64,000 bases of DNA from Nephrocerus scutellatus. Its lineage: Eukaryota; Arthropoda; Insecta; Diptera; Pipunculidae. The notes under the pieces are model-generated. The model was not told the DNA's origin. It saw only the letters and a program-made list of their open reading frames with translations, and made no database searches. A program made the translations under genes and the position numbers. Location: contig OX352761.1 of NCBI GenBank assembly GCA_947095585.1, positions 28,673,777-28,737,776 on the forward strand, given 5' to 3'. Within the stretch, counting starts at the first letter, position 1; each line of letters begins with the position of its first letter. Positions 1 through 11,317 of the stretch are shown piece by piece.

Positions 1-1305
1 CACCTGCCCAGACAATACAATTATGTTCGAGTTTAGGGCAAATATACGCCTTGTAAATAGTAGCCAGATCTGAAGGAGTGAAGTACATCTTGCACCGTTT
101 TAGGAAACCTAAACATCTCGTAGCATTTTTGGCGATGGCAAATATGTGGTCGTTCCAACGAAGCTTGTTGTTGACGCACATACCGAGAATTGAGAGCTTT
201 TCAGTTTCTTTGATGCAAGAACCATTCATGGATAAAGGTTGGGGGTTTAAATTACGCTTAGACGACAGAAGACAGCATTGGGTTTTAGAAGCGTTAAATT
301 CAACTGTATTATGTAGTCCCCACCTTGTTATGCTGTCAAGGTCAGAATTTAACGTGCTTAACATACGTTGTTGTTCAAGTTCCACTTGTAACGAAGAGGG
401 TCGTGCAGAAAGCGTGAAGTCATATGAAAAGCTAAGAGTACTGTAATCAGCGAAAGAATGGATTGGATTAGAGGTGGTGGATAGGAGATCGTTAATGAAA
501 ATTAGAAAGAGTGTCGGAGATAAAACAGAGCCTTGAGAAACACCGGCGTTTATGCGGTGAACATTGGATTTGAATCCGTCCAATATGACCTGGATTGAAC
601 GGTCAGAAAGGTAGTTACTAGTCCAATTGAGCAGGGTGTTATTAATTCCATAAGCATTCATTTTCGACAAAAGAGCTTGATGCCAGACTCTGTCAAATGC
701 CTTGGAAATGTCGAGTGCAACAACTTTACTTTCACCAAATTTGTGAATAGACTGGTTCCACTTTTCAGTGAGATAAGCCATCAGGTCACCTGTAGAACGT
801 TGACTACGAAAACCATACTGCTGGTCACTAAGGATTTCACGTGATTCAAGGTATTGCATAAGCTTACGATTGATCAGGGTTTCCATGACCTTGGAGAGTA
901 TAGATGTTAGTGCAATGGGTCGGTACGAGGAAAGGGATGACGTTTCGCCTTTTTTAGGAACAGGCTGGATAAAGGCTGTTTCCAATTCCTTGGGACGACT
1001 CCAGAAGAATAAGAGAAATGGAAAAGTCTGCGAAGTGGCATCCACACCACTATTGGCGTTAAGTGGCCAGTTATAGCTTTTAAAGAAATTATTGAGGCCA
1101 TCCCAGTTAGCTTTCTCGTATAGCCATACTTTTCTTTTAGGAGTTTTCTCTTTAACCGTGTGGTTTGACAACGAGAAATTAGCTGATACTACACAATGGT
1201 CTGAAGAGCCTATAACTAATAACTCAACATCCTTTCCTTGCTGTGTTGTTAAGCCTGAATGGCGCAGCCAACTAGAATTGTGTATGCGATCGTATTTGAG
1301 TTAAT
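1..1305 (-). mobile_element. Jockey-like LINE fragment (endonuclease end plus reverse transcriptase), defective
   Basis: The minus strand encodes a non-LTR retrotransposon polyprotein fragment, which in life nicks DNA and copies its own RNA. Reading from 1305 down: the C-terminal part of an apurinic-type endonuclease (SSDHC motif near 1210-1190), then a jump to the fingers of the reverse transcriptase (SYRPIALTSILSKVM near 940-890), the ALDISKAFDRVWH box near 720-690 and the NAGV-QGSVLSPTLF box near 550-500. The element runs off the window at base 1. About 150 residues seem missing near 1040, where endonuclease sequence meets the RT N-terminus. GVPQG has become GVSQG and the catalytic FADD box reads FADY near 450, so this copy is dead. 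Open reading is otherwise long, so it decayed recently. Jockey-type is inferred from motif order; CR1 is an alternative. Confidence 0.85.
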
Positions 1306-1375
1306 CCTTGTCTGTTTCGTATGGTTTTGCCATAGATAAGTAATCACGAGTGTTTTTCTTAAACAAAATTTTTTG

Positions 1376-1875
1376 CTATGCTATGGGCAGCAAAACCTTC
1401 TCTTTAGAGAGCCCAACTGTTCCGATCGTACACAGATACATGCTTAGATTAAGAGCAAACGTATTTGGATTAGTAATCAACTAAAGAGCAAAATCCATAT
1501 AAAATTTTTCGGTTTCCCACTACCACATCTTACGTTTCTCGCTCTTTGCGACTGCTAATTTTTTGTACACTGTATTCACATCCCACAAACACACATACGT
1601 TTGGTGTTGGTTTACAGCATTAGTATGCGTACAGTTGGGCTTTTTATAGAGAAGGTTTTGGCTTTCTATAGAGAAGGTTTTGTCTTTAGTTAATTACTAA
1701 TACAAATACGTTTGGTCTTAATCTAAGCATGTCTCTGTGTAAGATCGGAACAGTTGGGCTTTCTATAGAGAAAGTTTTGATTGACATCCCACAAACACAG
1801 ATGCGTTTTGGATGGGTTTCTCTATAGAGTTGGGCTTTCTAAAGAGAAGGTTTTGATGGGCAGCCAAAACTCCAC
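1376..1875. repeat. Foldback-like inverted repeat, arms about 98 bp
   Basis: The arm at 1392-1489 and the arm at 1682-1778 are reverse complements of each other with roughly one mismatch in eight bases by eye. The spacer is about 190 bases. Shorter motifs around GAGAAGGTTTTG and CATCCCACAAACACA recur between and beyond the arms (to about 1875). No transposase is visible, so this is a MITE or foldback remnant, family unknown. Confidence 0.65.
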
Positions 1876-2626
1876 TTTGTTAGTTTTGTGTACATATATA
1901 TAATAGATCTTTCGATTTGAAGGGTAGAGTTAAGATTTCTCTCTCGTGGACTCGTGGTTTTGGTTTGACGATCTATTAGCAACAGTACCTGGGATACGGA
2001 TTGGTTTTGCGTTTTATTTGCAATGTTTTGTAACCGAAACTGTAACTTTCATCTACAACTACTGTAACTACAATCAACGGGTAAGGTTTCGTTTACTCAG
2101 CAAGATGGCGAAGAGAGAGCAAGCAGAATAATTTCTCAGTTTGTTTTTCACGTTTTGGTTGGTTTTAGTTTGGCGTTCTATTTGCAAAGCATTAACCACG
2201 AAAACCACAAAAACTCTGTTACTTTAACAGCTTACCCGTGGATTTGGTTTCGGGTACTGTTCGAGTAAATAGAAGGAGGCATAAGTAATGAGAGTAATGC
2301 TTGATTTACATTTTGGACGTGCGAGAAACAATGAGCATAACGGCTGTTAATTGAAATTGTGGTTAGAATATTTTTCAAATGTTACCATAATGCTATAGAT
2401 ATATTTGCAGATATAAAATAACAATAACATTCTCGTAGTACCAATATCTTCTGGCTAACCCCAACTTCAATTTAACTTTAGTCGTCCAACTCATTTTTCT
2501 CGCACATTAGCGTTTACTATAAAATATTACTATAAAATAGCTACAACCTTCTCCTAGTGTCAAGCTATCCTTGCATACCACAATTTAAATTTAACTATAG
2601 TCGTCCTGCTCATTTTTTTTTAAATT
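1876..2626. other. Unassigned AT-rich spacer
   Basis: No supported gene or named repeat was seen. A short open frame near 1946-2131 has no recognisable domain. Confidence 0.5.
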
Positions 2627-2890
2627 GAAATTGATTAATGAAAATCAGAAAGAGTTCCGGAGACAAAACAGAGCCTTGAGGAACACCGGCATTAATGCGG
2701 TAAACATTGGATTTGAAACCGTTAAATACGACCTGGACTGAACGCTCAGAAAGGTAGTTACTAGTCCAATCAAGCAGAGTCCTATCAATTCCATAGGCAT
2801 TCATTTGCGACAAAAGAGCTTAATGCCAGACTCTGTCAAATGCCTTAGTAATATCGAGTGACACAACTTTGCTTTCATCGACGGTAAACT
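2627..2890 (-). mobile_element. Jockey-like LINE fragment (RT palm)
   Basis: The minus strand encodes the middle of a Jockey-type reverse transcriptase: a WTSNYLSERS segment followed by NAGVPQGSVLSP and LFLIFIN. Reading upstream on the minus strand it continues, with a frame break near 2820, into the SLDITKAFDRVWH-like box to about 2890. Both ends are cut, with no endonuclease, YADD box or 3' tail. It is closely related to the copy at the left edge of the window. Confidence 0.8.
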
Positions 2891-4433
2891 TGGAGTTTAC
2901 TACTGAACTTGGAGTACTACATTGGATGTGTATATAGATCTAGAAACTTATCAACAACAGCACTTTCGCGAGAGTCTTCTCATTCTACCTAACTACCTAT
3001 TTGAACACTGGTATCAAACTAACAGAGCTCCCACAGTGGAAAACCTTAAGACTTATGACTTAAAAACGTGTGTTAACTTTACATTTTTTAATTTTATGGG
3101 TTGTTTTATTTGTTAATATGACTGCAGTAAATTACTGAAAAAACTGTTATTTATTGCTTTTGTTTCAAGTATAAGGCAAAGTATCATTAGGATGCTCTTA
3201 GCTACGACCATTGCTAAGATCACGTTGATCAAATTAAGCTAAATTGAGAAATTGGATCAATCTTAAATAAATTAATTCTAATAATAATAAAATTCTTGGA
3301 TGGTGTAACCTACAATATATATACGCAAATCGAAAGTTACGTACTACTACGCATAAAATGACATTGAGGAAAATTGTTAATTTTACTTTTGCTTATCAAT
3401 CGAATCGTGGACTGGACAACATCGCCACAGCATTAACCACTACACAAAACAAATAAAATAACTAATTATAAAGATTGTTAGCATTGCATAATAAATAAAG
3501 CCAATCAATTGTGTTTAATATCATTGTGTGTTCACCTCGTGCAAGCCTTTTATTTTGGTCTAACAGACCAAAAAAATCACTACTCAATCAACACAGATAA
3601 TAAACAATTTTTCTTCGATGTACTTCAACAACTATAGCTTGCCACCACAGATAAAAAGGAAGTTTTAAATTTCATATGCGGTAAGTTGTTAAAAAAATAT
3701 TTCTTTGTTGACCTCTATGACCGAACGCTTACGATCGATTATCACTAATCGTATCCAAAGAGAAAATTTTATTATAAGGAGTATACTCGTGCCATAAGGA
3801 GAACGCCTGGCACACACAAGCAACCACAAACAATAACGCAACATAAAGGCTTTAAATTCAAAAACATTCCCAAGTACGTCTAGTTATTTAATTTTATGAA
3901 CCACATACTTGGAAAGGATTTGTCATTAATTTGTGTATACAACATATTAGGTTTGACGAACGCTCAGCTCATATTCGAAATATTTCAAATTTTTTATTTT
4001 AGAATTAAATGGATCTGAAAATCGTTCAGTATGGAAAACCAACCAACTATGTCGAAGTTATAAAGTGATCGATAATTTATTACTATAATTCCAGATATAA
4101 TAAAACATTCATTTAAGAACGAGAAACCATAGACTTAGATAATCCAAAAAGATCAAGCAAAAAAATATTTATCGGCCATACAGTTACAATTAAGGATACT
4201 CAAATAAAAAAAAATAACTCAATTGACTTGTTAGATAGAATAAAATAAAAAGACTTTGATGAATGAGGTGGCAATTGATTCGTTATTATGGTCCGGGTGA
4301 CATAGGCTACTTTTTTTACGAAAAAAATCAATATGACGAATGTTACATCCAAAAAGTTTAAAATGAAATAAAAAGTTAAAAATAAACAACATGTGTTTAA
4401 ATTATTTAAAGTTTAAGTGTTTAAAGTATTTGA
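2891..4433. other. Unassigned AT-rich spacer
   Basis: About 1.5 kb with only short open frames and homopolymer-rich DNA. No gene or repeat family was recognised. Confidence 0.5.
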
Positions 4434-4545
4434 AGGAAATCGGGCGTTTTTAAAAAATGGGCACCACTCGGGTCTAAGGGCCGACCACTCCAAAAATTAT
4501 ATGGGCACCACTCCACGGAGATACACATGTGTTTAAAATTAAAAT
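4434..4545 (-). repeat. DINE-like internal unit, fragment
   Basis: One decayed internal unit of the DINE-like family. It contains the family landmarks AAATCGGGC, GGGCACCACTCGGG, GACCACTCC and GGAGATACACATGTGT in the order seen in complete copies. Neither subterminal end is present. Confidence 0.6.
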
Positions 4546-4639
4546 GCTGCCTTGACCTTAGAAAAATTTTCGGGAGCCGAGGTATGCTCATTTCCAATTA
4601 TTTCTATTTCATCCCAGTCCTGATTGATTGATTGATATC

Positions 4640-4925
4640 TTCATCTTTCTTCTAAATTACACCAATCACAGCTAAATGAATGCCGTGATTATAGCATAGT
4701 TGGTGGATGTATCCAATTAATCTACCAAATTTGGTCATCACGGCAGCACCATCGGTAGTTGATACTACTACATCGGATAAATGTATGGCAATATCAGATA
4801 GCTTTGTATTAACAAGTTCTACTGTTTTATCAGCAGAGCAACTTCCTCAAAATTTAGCCAGTCCTAAATTTACGTAGTCTTTATTAAAGGGAATATTTAT
4901 GTTGAGGTAGCTAACTAATTTGTTT
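4640..4925 (-). pseudogene. hAT-superfamily transposase fragment
   Basis: The minus strand reads, from 4925 down, SYLNINIPFNKDYVNLGLAKF, a stop near 4852, then GSCSADKTVELVN and a TTDGAAVM block followed by a CYNHGIHLAV block near 4700-4650. The DGA-VM...HGIHLAV arrangement is typical of the central domain of hAT transposases with a BED-type N-terminus (established family knowledge). Only about 90 residues remain of a protein normally over 500 residues long. The internal stop shows it is a relic. No terminal inverted repeats were found. Confidence 0.7.
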
Positions 4926-5134
4926 GTCCTTTGTTATGATACCAATTAATATATATAACATTTATATTCTAGTCATCAGACTTTGTTGGAAAATGTATAG
5001 GCTATTTACATGAGCATTTCTAGGTATGTTTTCATTTTAGAACGCAATAAATTTAAAAAAAACTTATGTATGGTGTTTTTTAGGCAGGCATATACAGATT
5101 AAATAAAAAATATTTGAAAAATTATAGCTCCAAA

Positions 5135-5235
5135 ATGTAGGCAAAAAATCCCGAAAATCCCGGGAATTTTAATTTTATTTCCCGGGAAACGGGAATTAGA
5201 AAATGAAAAATTCCCGGGAATTCCCGGGAAGAACC
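5135..5235. repeat. CCCGGGAA palindromic repeat cluster
   Basis: Four to five copies of TTCCCGGGAA-type palindromes, partly in tandem (ATTCCCGGGAATTCCCGGG), occur within about 100 bases. The cluster abuts the start of the Tc1/mariner pseudogene and lies 200 bases from the hAT relic. It may be part of a transposon end. Confidence 0.6.
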
Positions 5236-6216
5236 CTCTAAGCGTAATAGTGTAATTGCTCTGTATTTGGCAGGAAAACCACAGCCGCAGATTGTTAACC
5301 AGTTAAAACATCTGCATGTGAACAAAATGTTTGTGTATCGCACCATAAATCGTTAGTTATAACGATACTGACAGCATTGCAAAACGTCATTGTGGTGGAC
5401 CGACTGCAACATCGCCGGATATCATTCGGAAGGATAAGGCCAAATTGGCTCGGAGTCCGCGCCGTAGCGGCAGAAAATGGCTCGTGAGGCGAACATTTCG
5501 CTCGAACGGATGCAGCACATATTGAAAGATCATCTGGACTAAAGGCCTTGAAATTCCAAAAAACGCATGGTCTCATCGATGCTCAAAAAAAAGTTAGAGT
5601 GGAAAGAGCAAAGGATTTGTTACGCTTACACGAAAGTGGCGATTTGTCGAATTTGGTTTTCTCCGATGAGTCACCGTTCGTTATTGAGCAATATGTGAAC
5701 AAGCAAAACGACCGGATTTACTTGCCCGGCTGTTCTACTGAAAATTTGGACCAACGGATTGCCACTCGAAACCAAGCGTTGCCGATCACCGCTCTTTTTT
5801 TTTGGACCGTGGCCGTTCACCGCTCGTTTTTTTGGACCGTGGCATCAAGTTAAATGCTCAAATTTATCGGGATCATGTGTTGGAGGGAGCGTTGAAGCCT
5901 TGGGCACAAAAACATTCCGGCCGCATAACCTGGACATCTCAACAGGACACGGCGCCGAGTCATAAAGCGGTTCATTTCCACTGCCCAATGGCCATCAAAT
6001 TCACCGGATGCAAATCCGCTAGATTTCTCGGTTCGGGGTATTTTGATGAGCAAGTTTGGGACAAAAAAATACCAAAGTGTCGATCATCTCAAGCAAGCGC
6101 TTCGCCGGGAATGGGCCAAAATACCGCAGAGCCACTTTCGTGCTGCATGCAATAGCTTTGTCGTCCGTTTGAAGTCCATAATCGCGGCTAAGGGTGGCCA
6201 AACCGAAAACTGCTAA
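5236..6216 (+). pseudogene. Tc1/mariner-superfamily transposase, broken
   Basis: A plus-strand cut-and-paste transposase relic. The N-terminal helix-turn-helix is readable near 5240-5355 (IALYLAGKPQPQIVNQLK), then a KMAREANISLERMQHILK segment. The catalytic core begins near 5655 with FSDESPFVIEQYVNKQNDR, which carries the first catalytic Asp. The second Asp lies in WT-QQDTAPSHKA near 5930-5960. The third acidic position is lost in a deletion and frameshift just after it. The C-terminus (LKQALRREW, then SIIAAKGGQTENC and stop at 6214-6216) is in frame at the end. The FSDE-xF-IEQxVNKQNDR motif resembles the maT/DD37D group, but the spacing cannot be measured here. A duplicated stretch around TTTGGACCGTGG (5797-5842) adds to the frame breaks. 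Confidence 0.8.
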
Positions 6217-6325
6217 TGCAATTCGAAAATTTAAATATTTTTTACTTTGATTCAATAAAAGTGATAAAAAAATAAAAATTCAGTGGCTTTTCGTTTTGGT
6301 AGCACTTCGTGTCATTCACCCGTAG

Positions 6326-6412
6326 AAAGTAGACTAAAAATTGATCACAAGATTCTACGGCAAACAAACGAACAACCACACGGGCACGCGAAGTTAATAT
6401 AGAGAATTTAAT
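6326..6412 (-). repeat. DINE-like element, one terminal part
   Basis: Contains AAAAATTGATCACAAGATT, a degenerate CAAA/CGAA tetranucleotide stretch, CACGGGCACGCGAAG and the subterminal end TTAATATAGAGAATTT (minus orientation). The rest of the element is absent or too decayed to see. Confidence 0.65.
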
Positions 6413-7244
6413 AAAAAAAACTACTACGGAATAAAATAAACTAAAAAAAGTAAGACACAAGTTAGATGCTGAGGTGTTGTAATTCAATTTAAATGTGCGT
6501 ATTTTTTATCCTTGTTTGACGTCATCTTCATTGTTTTTTCCTTGTCTGTTAAATTATAATGTTAACTTTTTGTAGTTGACAAGGCACAACCACGGTATTT
6601 GAATTGCATTTACCAAGCGCTGCTTCATTACAAGTATGCACGTACTTACAAGTATACGAGTATGTTTGAACACCGGATATTGAATCGGTCACAATGTTAA
6701 TTAGTTGGAGTATCAAATATCATTTGAATTGCACTCAATAGGATGCCAATGGTGAGGCAGTTTGTGTAGCAGTTGTTGGGCACTTTGTCGATCCCACTGT
6801 GCGTAGCAAGAATTGACAACAACGAAAGATAATTTTACTAAAAAAGTTTAAAGGATAGTAACCACAATGCAGAGGACGAACAAAAAGGAAATTTCATGGA
6901 AAATTTTCAGTGAAGACAATGAACCCCTTTTGTGATTAACAGGGCGGTAACTTGATATATTACATTTCGCCGTTTTGATATCTTTATCCAAGGTATTGTA
7001 AAAAATGTGTTCGTTCTACTCATGCACGTACCTACTACGACGCAAAAAAAAAACCCACAAGCATACATTGTTTTTAAACATACGAAACAACTTTTTTACT
7101 GAACTTTCCCACAAATTTTTTAAGCTGACCATCACCTAGTTCTGGAAGCGGAAATCAGCAATTTGTCGTCGGCAAAACGGGTTTTGCGGGAAATATACTT
7201 AAGCAATAGGTATAGATAGATATAGAAAACAAAAGCACTGAACA
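6413..7244. other. Unassigned spacer
   Basis: No gene or recognised repeat was seen. Short frames only. Confidence 0.5.
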
Positions 7245-7790
7245 CTTCTAACACCCGCTCTCAGCTCAACATTGCTGGACCGAAAAAGTTGACAACTTTC
7301 TATACCTAGAAGTGTGGTCTCGGCTGATCGCGGTGGCACCGAACTGGATGTGTGCAGCAAAATCGGGAAAGCAAGGGCTTCGTTCGGAATGCTATCGAAA
7401 GTCTGGATAAGCAATGTTTACTTGGAAGGTGGATACCACAACCACGCGCAAGCTGCAATCTTTCGTAAACAAATGCCTACGTATCATCTTGAGAATCTTC
7501 TGGCTCAATCGTATATCCAACGACGAACTTCATCGGAGAACGGGCCAAGAAGGAGAAAGTGGCAGTGGATTGGACACACACTACGGCGCGACAACATGTC
7601 CTTTGCAAAATATGCCATGCAGTGGAACCCGCTCACCCAGGTAGGTAAACAGCAGCGAAGCAGGGTCCTTGGGAATGAGTTGGAGGCAACTCAATCGCGT
7701 TGCAGTAAACAGAACAAGGCGTTGTTAACGCGAGAGGTGAAAGGATTCAAGAAGAAGAAGAGGAACCTACTCGGAGATTACTTGCGATAG
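7245..7790 (+). mobile_element. LINE 3' fragment of the craniofacial-protein-2-like EN/RT type
   Basis: Plus-strand remnant of the last part of a non-LTR retrotransposon ORF2. A DRGGTELDVCSKIGKARASF segment near 7320-7380 is followed, with frame shifts, by KLQSFVNKCLRIILRIFW near 7450-7500 and then KWQWIGHTLRRDN near 7555-7600. These blocks match the same parts of the copies at 43555-46020 and 52160-53375. All catalytic boxes are missing. The fragment ends in an AAGAAGAAGAAG-type tail near 7750-7765, as does the copy ending near 53375. The clade was not resolved; I-, Nimb- or RTE-type are possible. Confidence 0.75.
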
Positions 7791-8045
7791 AATTTATACG
7801 CCTTCGCGTAAATAATGGCGTAGATTAGGACGCGTAGAATTTAGATTTTTCAAATTTGCTTGAAATCGTTATTGCAAATCAGTTTTTTTTACACTCCGTG
7901 CTCCATGAAAGCACCTTATTTGTAGACGTAAAGAAAAAGAATCCTGAAAGTGATGTAACCCTTGCTATTTTCTCCGTCAGGTTTGGTCGGCTTATCGCAC
8001 ACATAACTAACCTACGTCTTCGCCATACTATACTGCGTTAAAGTA
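7791..8045. other. Unassigned spacer
   Basis: No feature was recognised. Confidence 0.4.
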
Positions 8046-8214
8046 AAAAAACAACATATAAAAATTAAATTTATTTATGTAAATTCTCTTATACACATGT
8101 GTGCAAAATTTGAATAAAATCGGATTTTAGGAAGATAGTTAAAAATTGATCACAAGATTCCACCACCGACCGACAGACGGATACGCGAGGTAAATATAGA
8201 AAATTTAAAAAACT
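8046..8214 (-). repeat. DINE-like element, minimal complete copy
   Basis: The shortest copy with both ends, about 170 bases. It runs from the AACAACATATAAAAATT end with GTAAATTCTCT, through CGGATTTTAGGAAG, AAAAATTGATCACAAGATT and a CCGACCGACAGACGG tetranucleotide tract, to GTAAATATAGAAAATTTAAA. It has no internal 110-120-bp unit, so it shows the bare skeleton of the family. Confidence 0.7.
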
Positions 8215-8899
8215 GGAATACCAGCAAAAACATATATGCAATATTTCTTTTACAAATACGAGTATTTGAGTAGTCAGAGCCCAAGGCAATGTTGGCCAAC
8301 TTTATATATACATTTCTCACACATTGTGTTTACGTAGTTGAGTCGTTGGCACTTTAAAGTACATCCGCAAATCCTTACCACATGACATGGAAATGGAAGC
8401 CGCAAACTGAAGTCCTCTTTGGGACGTGTCAGTGGAACTCAGAACTGAACCTGAAATCTGCTTGAGAGCGTTCTGCTTACAAAACCTAATTTTTCACAAC
8501 ATGTTACAGATAGGGGAGTACGTAAAAAACTAGCAAGGACGACACGGTCACAGTCAATGACAGTAGAAATCTTTTCAGGGGTACAGTGAATGCACAATTC
8601 TGTGCTGATACAACTACGAAAGTGAAGTGAAGTGCTACTGTAAAGTTTTCCGAGTATCCGAGTCCCCAAACGCACCACTGAACATTTTTTTGTAAGTTTG
8701 GTGTACATTTTAAATGTGTGCGTCATCTGGAATCTGAAGAGGATGGCATTGCGACGCTCATGCACTTAACACATACACACATTCGAGCACAGATTGTTTT
8801 AAACTACGTTAATGCATTCACATCATCACCTATAGAGGTGACCAGCGTTTATCTTAAATATATCTTAAATATAAAAAAAAATCTCACGGAGTAGATTGA
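8215..8899. other. Unassigned spacer
   Basis: A minus-strand open frame of 108 codons near 8439-8765 has no recognisable domain. Nothing else was seen. Confidence 0.4.
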
Positions 8900-8933
8900 T
8901 TTTTAAATTCTCTATATTAACTTCACTTGCCCG

Positions 8934-8969
<36 letters not shown>

Positions 8970-9432
8970 CAAATCTTGTGATCAATTTTTAACCCACTTC
9001 CTACAGCCCGATTTTATTGAAATTTTGCACACATGTATATCTCCCAAGACAACACTTTCTATTAATTTGAGGCCCCTCGGGCCGCGGGGTCGGGGGGCTC
9101 TCATACAAATATTTTACAAAATTTACCCGATTTTCTTTAAATTTTGTACACATGTGTGTCTTCGATGGAAAACACTTTTTGTAAAAATTTGGAGCGATCG
9201 GCCCCTTGGGGACCCCAATATACAATTTTTAAATATCGCTATATCGCATCAGATCACGGCAAAGTCTGAGCTCTGTGCTTTGTGAGCAGCGCTGTTCGCT
9301 GCCGCTGCGTCATTTGGCGAATGATTTTGCCACAAAACGAGCACGCAGTGTGTGTGGGTGTGTGTGTGTGTGTGTGTATCCCCGATTAGAGAATTTACAA
9401 GAAAAATTTTAATTTTTATGGGTTGTTTTTTT
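8900..9432 (+). repeat. DINE-like element, complete copy with GGCT microsatellite
   Basis: Subterminal end AAATTCTCTATATTAA at 8905-8920, then CCCGTGG, an uninterrupted GGCT tract at about 8935-8969, ATCTTGTGATCAATTTTTAA, and one to two internal units with TTTGTACACATGTGTG. A variable core follows (TAAATATCGCTATATCGC near 9230). A GT tract lies at 9348-9378. The opposite end, TAGAGAATTT, is at 9387-9396, followed by the small hairpin AAAAATT-TT-AATTTTT at 9402-9417. The inverted subterminal repeats plus a terminal hairpin are the reason for comparing it with Helentron/DINE-1 elements. Confidence 0.75.
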
Positions 9433-10175
9433 TGTTTTGCTATTTAATGCCGGAATTTTTGGGTTCAGCAACTTACCTGGGTAGGCAAGTTACAAGTTGA
9501 ATAAATAGACAGCAAATAGTTCTGCAAAAAATATGAATGTCAGCCCAAATTTTTATTTGCATAAACTGTTTGTTTGACATCAACTACATTCAGTTGATAC
9601 ATCTTCTCATTTAAGGCTGGAAAATACTACTACTTCTCAAGAAAAATGTTTAATCTTAAAAATTAAAACTGATAGAGAGAATCTGTTGCTACATGCTGCG
9701 TGCAATCTTCCCAACTTCCCAACACAATATTTTTAGGTTCCAGGCACCGTAATATCTAGTATATTGCATGCCAAGCTTGGAAAGTGAACGTTAACTTGCG
9801 TGTAAGAAGGTTGAAGACAATCTAACAAGCGTTCGAAAGGCGAGTAATTTACGCAATTTTTCACACGACCAATTGCATTTTACTGCCGAATCACAATCAT
9901 GACGTTGTCGTAGTCGTACATGCACAAACCACAAGCATCTCACAAGTTTTCTGTGTGAATTTGCGTGCACTGTAATTCAAAACAGAATTCTATCTCATTC
10001 GGAATGAAACAACGAATATTAATTTGTAAATTACATTAAAATTACAAACTTCTGTAGGAATTTGAATTGTGGTAATGATAGCGCACGGTTTATCGTTGAG
10101 GATGGATAATGCCTGCATTCGATGCTAGTCGCGTGAAATAGTGTATTACATAACGAGCGAGGAAAGTGGAGATAA
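9433..10175. other. Unassigned spacer
   Basis: No supported feature was seen. Confidence 0.5.
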
Positions 10176-10598
10176 TTGGGCGAGTTAGGTGCTCAATCTA
10201 ACGAGCACGATGAGCTCTTTTCTGAGAGTATGGTACGCTATTTTTCACATGATCTGCTTTTTCTGCTATACCGGGAATGTGTGTTCGCTGTGACTGCAGT
10301 AAATAACAAAAGTAGTTTATATGTTAAATCACTAGAGCGTGTAAAGGCTACTTTCGAAGCTAGGTTAAACTACGAAAATCCACAAAAAATCGCCAAAGAA
10401 TCTTTTGAAATCGGATTTGTCCTTTTCTGGCAAACTTCAATGGAAACCTTGGTGCAATGTTTGGCGCAATGTGTTTCTTACATTGATTTTGTGGAGTTTG
10501 CAACATTTTTGGGTCTTTTAAGGGTGAATTCTGATAAGCCTATCGGCTCGATGGTTGTGCGTGCTCTTTTCGTTTGTTATGCCAGGTACTACAGATGA
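10176..10598 (+). CDS. Unrecognised 140-codon open frame
   Basis: The longest open frame in the window that is not a repeat, the lipase or a transposon shadow I can name. It starts MGELGAQSNEHDELF and has hydrophobic stretches (HDLLFLLYRECVFAV near residues 25-39). No domain was recognised. Its last 16 bases run into a dispersed repeat also found at 59851-60062, so it may be the coding part of an unknown mobile element rather than a host gene. It could equally be a chance frame. Confidence 0.25.
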   Translation: MGELGAQSNEHDELFSESMVRYFSHDLLFLLYRECVFAVTAVNNKSSLYVKSLERVKATFEARLNYENPQKIAKESFEIGFVLFWQTSMETLVQCLAQCVSYIDFVEFATFLGLLRVNSDKPIGSMVVRALFVCYARYYR

Positions 10599-10705
10599 AT
10601 CCGGTACGAATCACTGTCAAGTTGTTTTCCTTCAAGAAACACGTCAATTAGTTGCTGAAGGACAGAATTGTTCAATAGAGGTTCAAAGAATTTTGAAGGC
10701 TTAGT
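10583..10705 (+). repeat. Dispersed repeat 'X', first part
   Basis: The stretch CCAGGTACTACAGATGAATC...CAATAGAGGTTC...TGAAGGCTTAG matches 59920-60030 on the opposite strand. The remainder of the repeat is at 11318-11385, beyond an inserted Jockey-like fragment. Family unknown. Confidence 0.65.
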
Positions 10706-10756
10706 CACTGACTTCCTTATTTTGTTTTGTTTGTTTAATTTGTTATTTTCTTGGTC

Positions 10757-11315
10757 AAGGTTTTTTTTTTTTTTTTTTATCATGTACCACACGCTAAAGG
10801 GGTTTGCACCCTTATAATGCAACGTGAGCGTTGGGAAATTAGGGAGAGGAAAAGATGAGATGTATATGCACATGTGTCTTAAGCGACTGCAGATCATATA
10901 AATGCGGAAACACAGAATCAGGCAATTCATTCCATATAACTATCGTGCGGCTAAAGAAGGAATCTCTGAATTGGTTAGTACGTCCGAAGATAGGCTTTAT
11001 GGTGGACTCATGAGCTCGAGTGGAGACACGGGTATTACGGATGGGTTGGAGAATGGACTGGATGCATCTGGATATTTCTTTTGAACACCGCTTGTGGAAA
11101 ACGCGATAAAACAATAGCGAGAAGTCAATAAAAAGCTAAGAGTACTGTCGTCAGCAAAGATTGGATTAGAGGTGGTGGATAGGAGATCATTAATGAAAAT
11201 CAGAAAAAGTTTCGGAGATAAAACAGAGCCTTGAGGAACACCGGCGTTTTTGCGGTGAACATTGGATTTGAATCCGTCCAATACGACCTGGATTGAACGG
11301 TCAGAAAGTTTCCCT
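10757..11315 (-). mobile_element. Jockey-like LINE, internally deleted 3' copy
   Basis: On the minus strand, the RT segment LDGFKSNVHRKNAGVPQGSVLSP (with a FADDST catalytic box near 11150, preserved here) runs to about 11105. It is then joined directly to the C-terminal tail, with SGVQKKYPDAS near 11075, GRTNQFRDSFFSRTI near 10960 and PHLYDLQSLKTHVH near 10880. The thumb and the region between them are deleted. The 3' UTR ends in CCCTTTAGCGTGTGGTACATGA followed by a poly(A) seen as T18 at 10759-10776. The copy interrupts repeat X. Confidence 0.8.
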
Positions 11316-11317
11316 GA

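Noticed and set aside
5295..5576. Minus-strand 93-codon frame
   Set aside because: It is antisense to the Tc1/mariner transposase relic.
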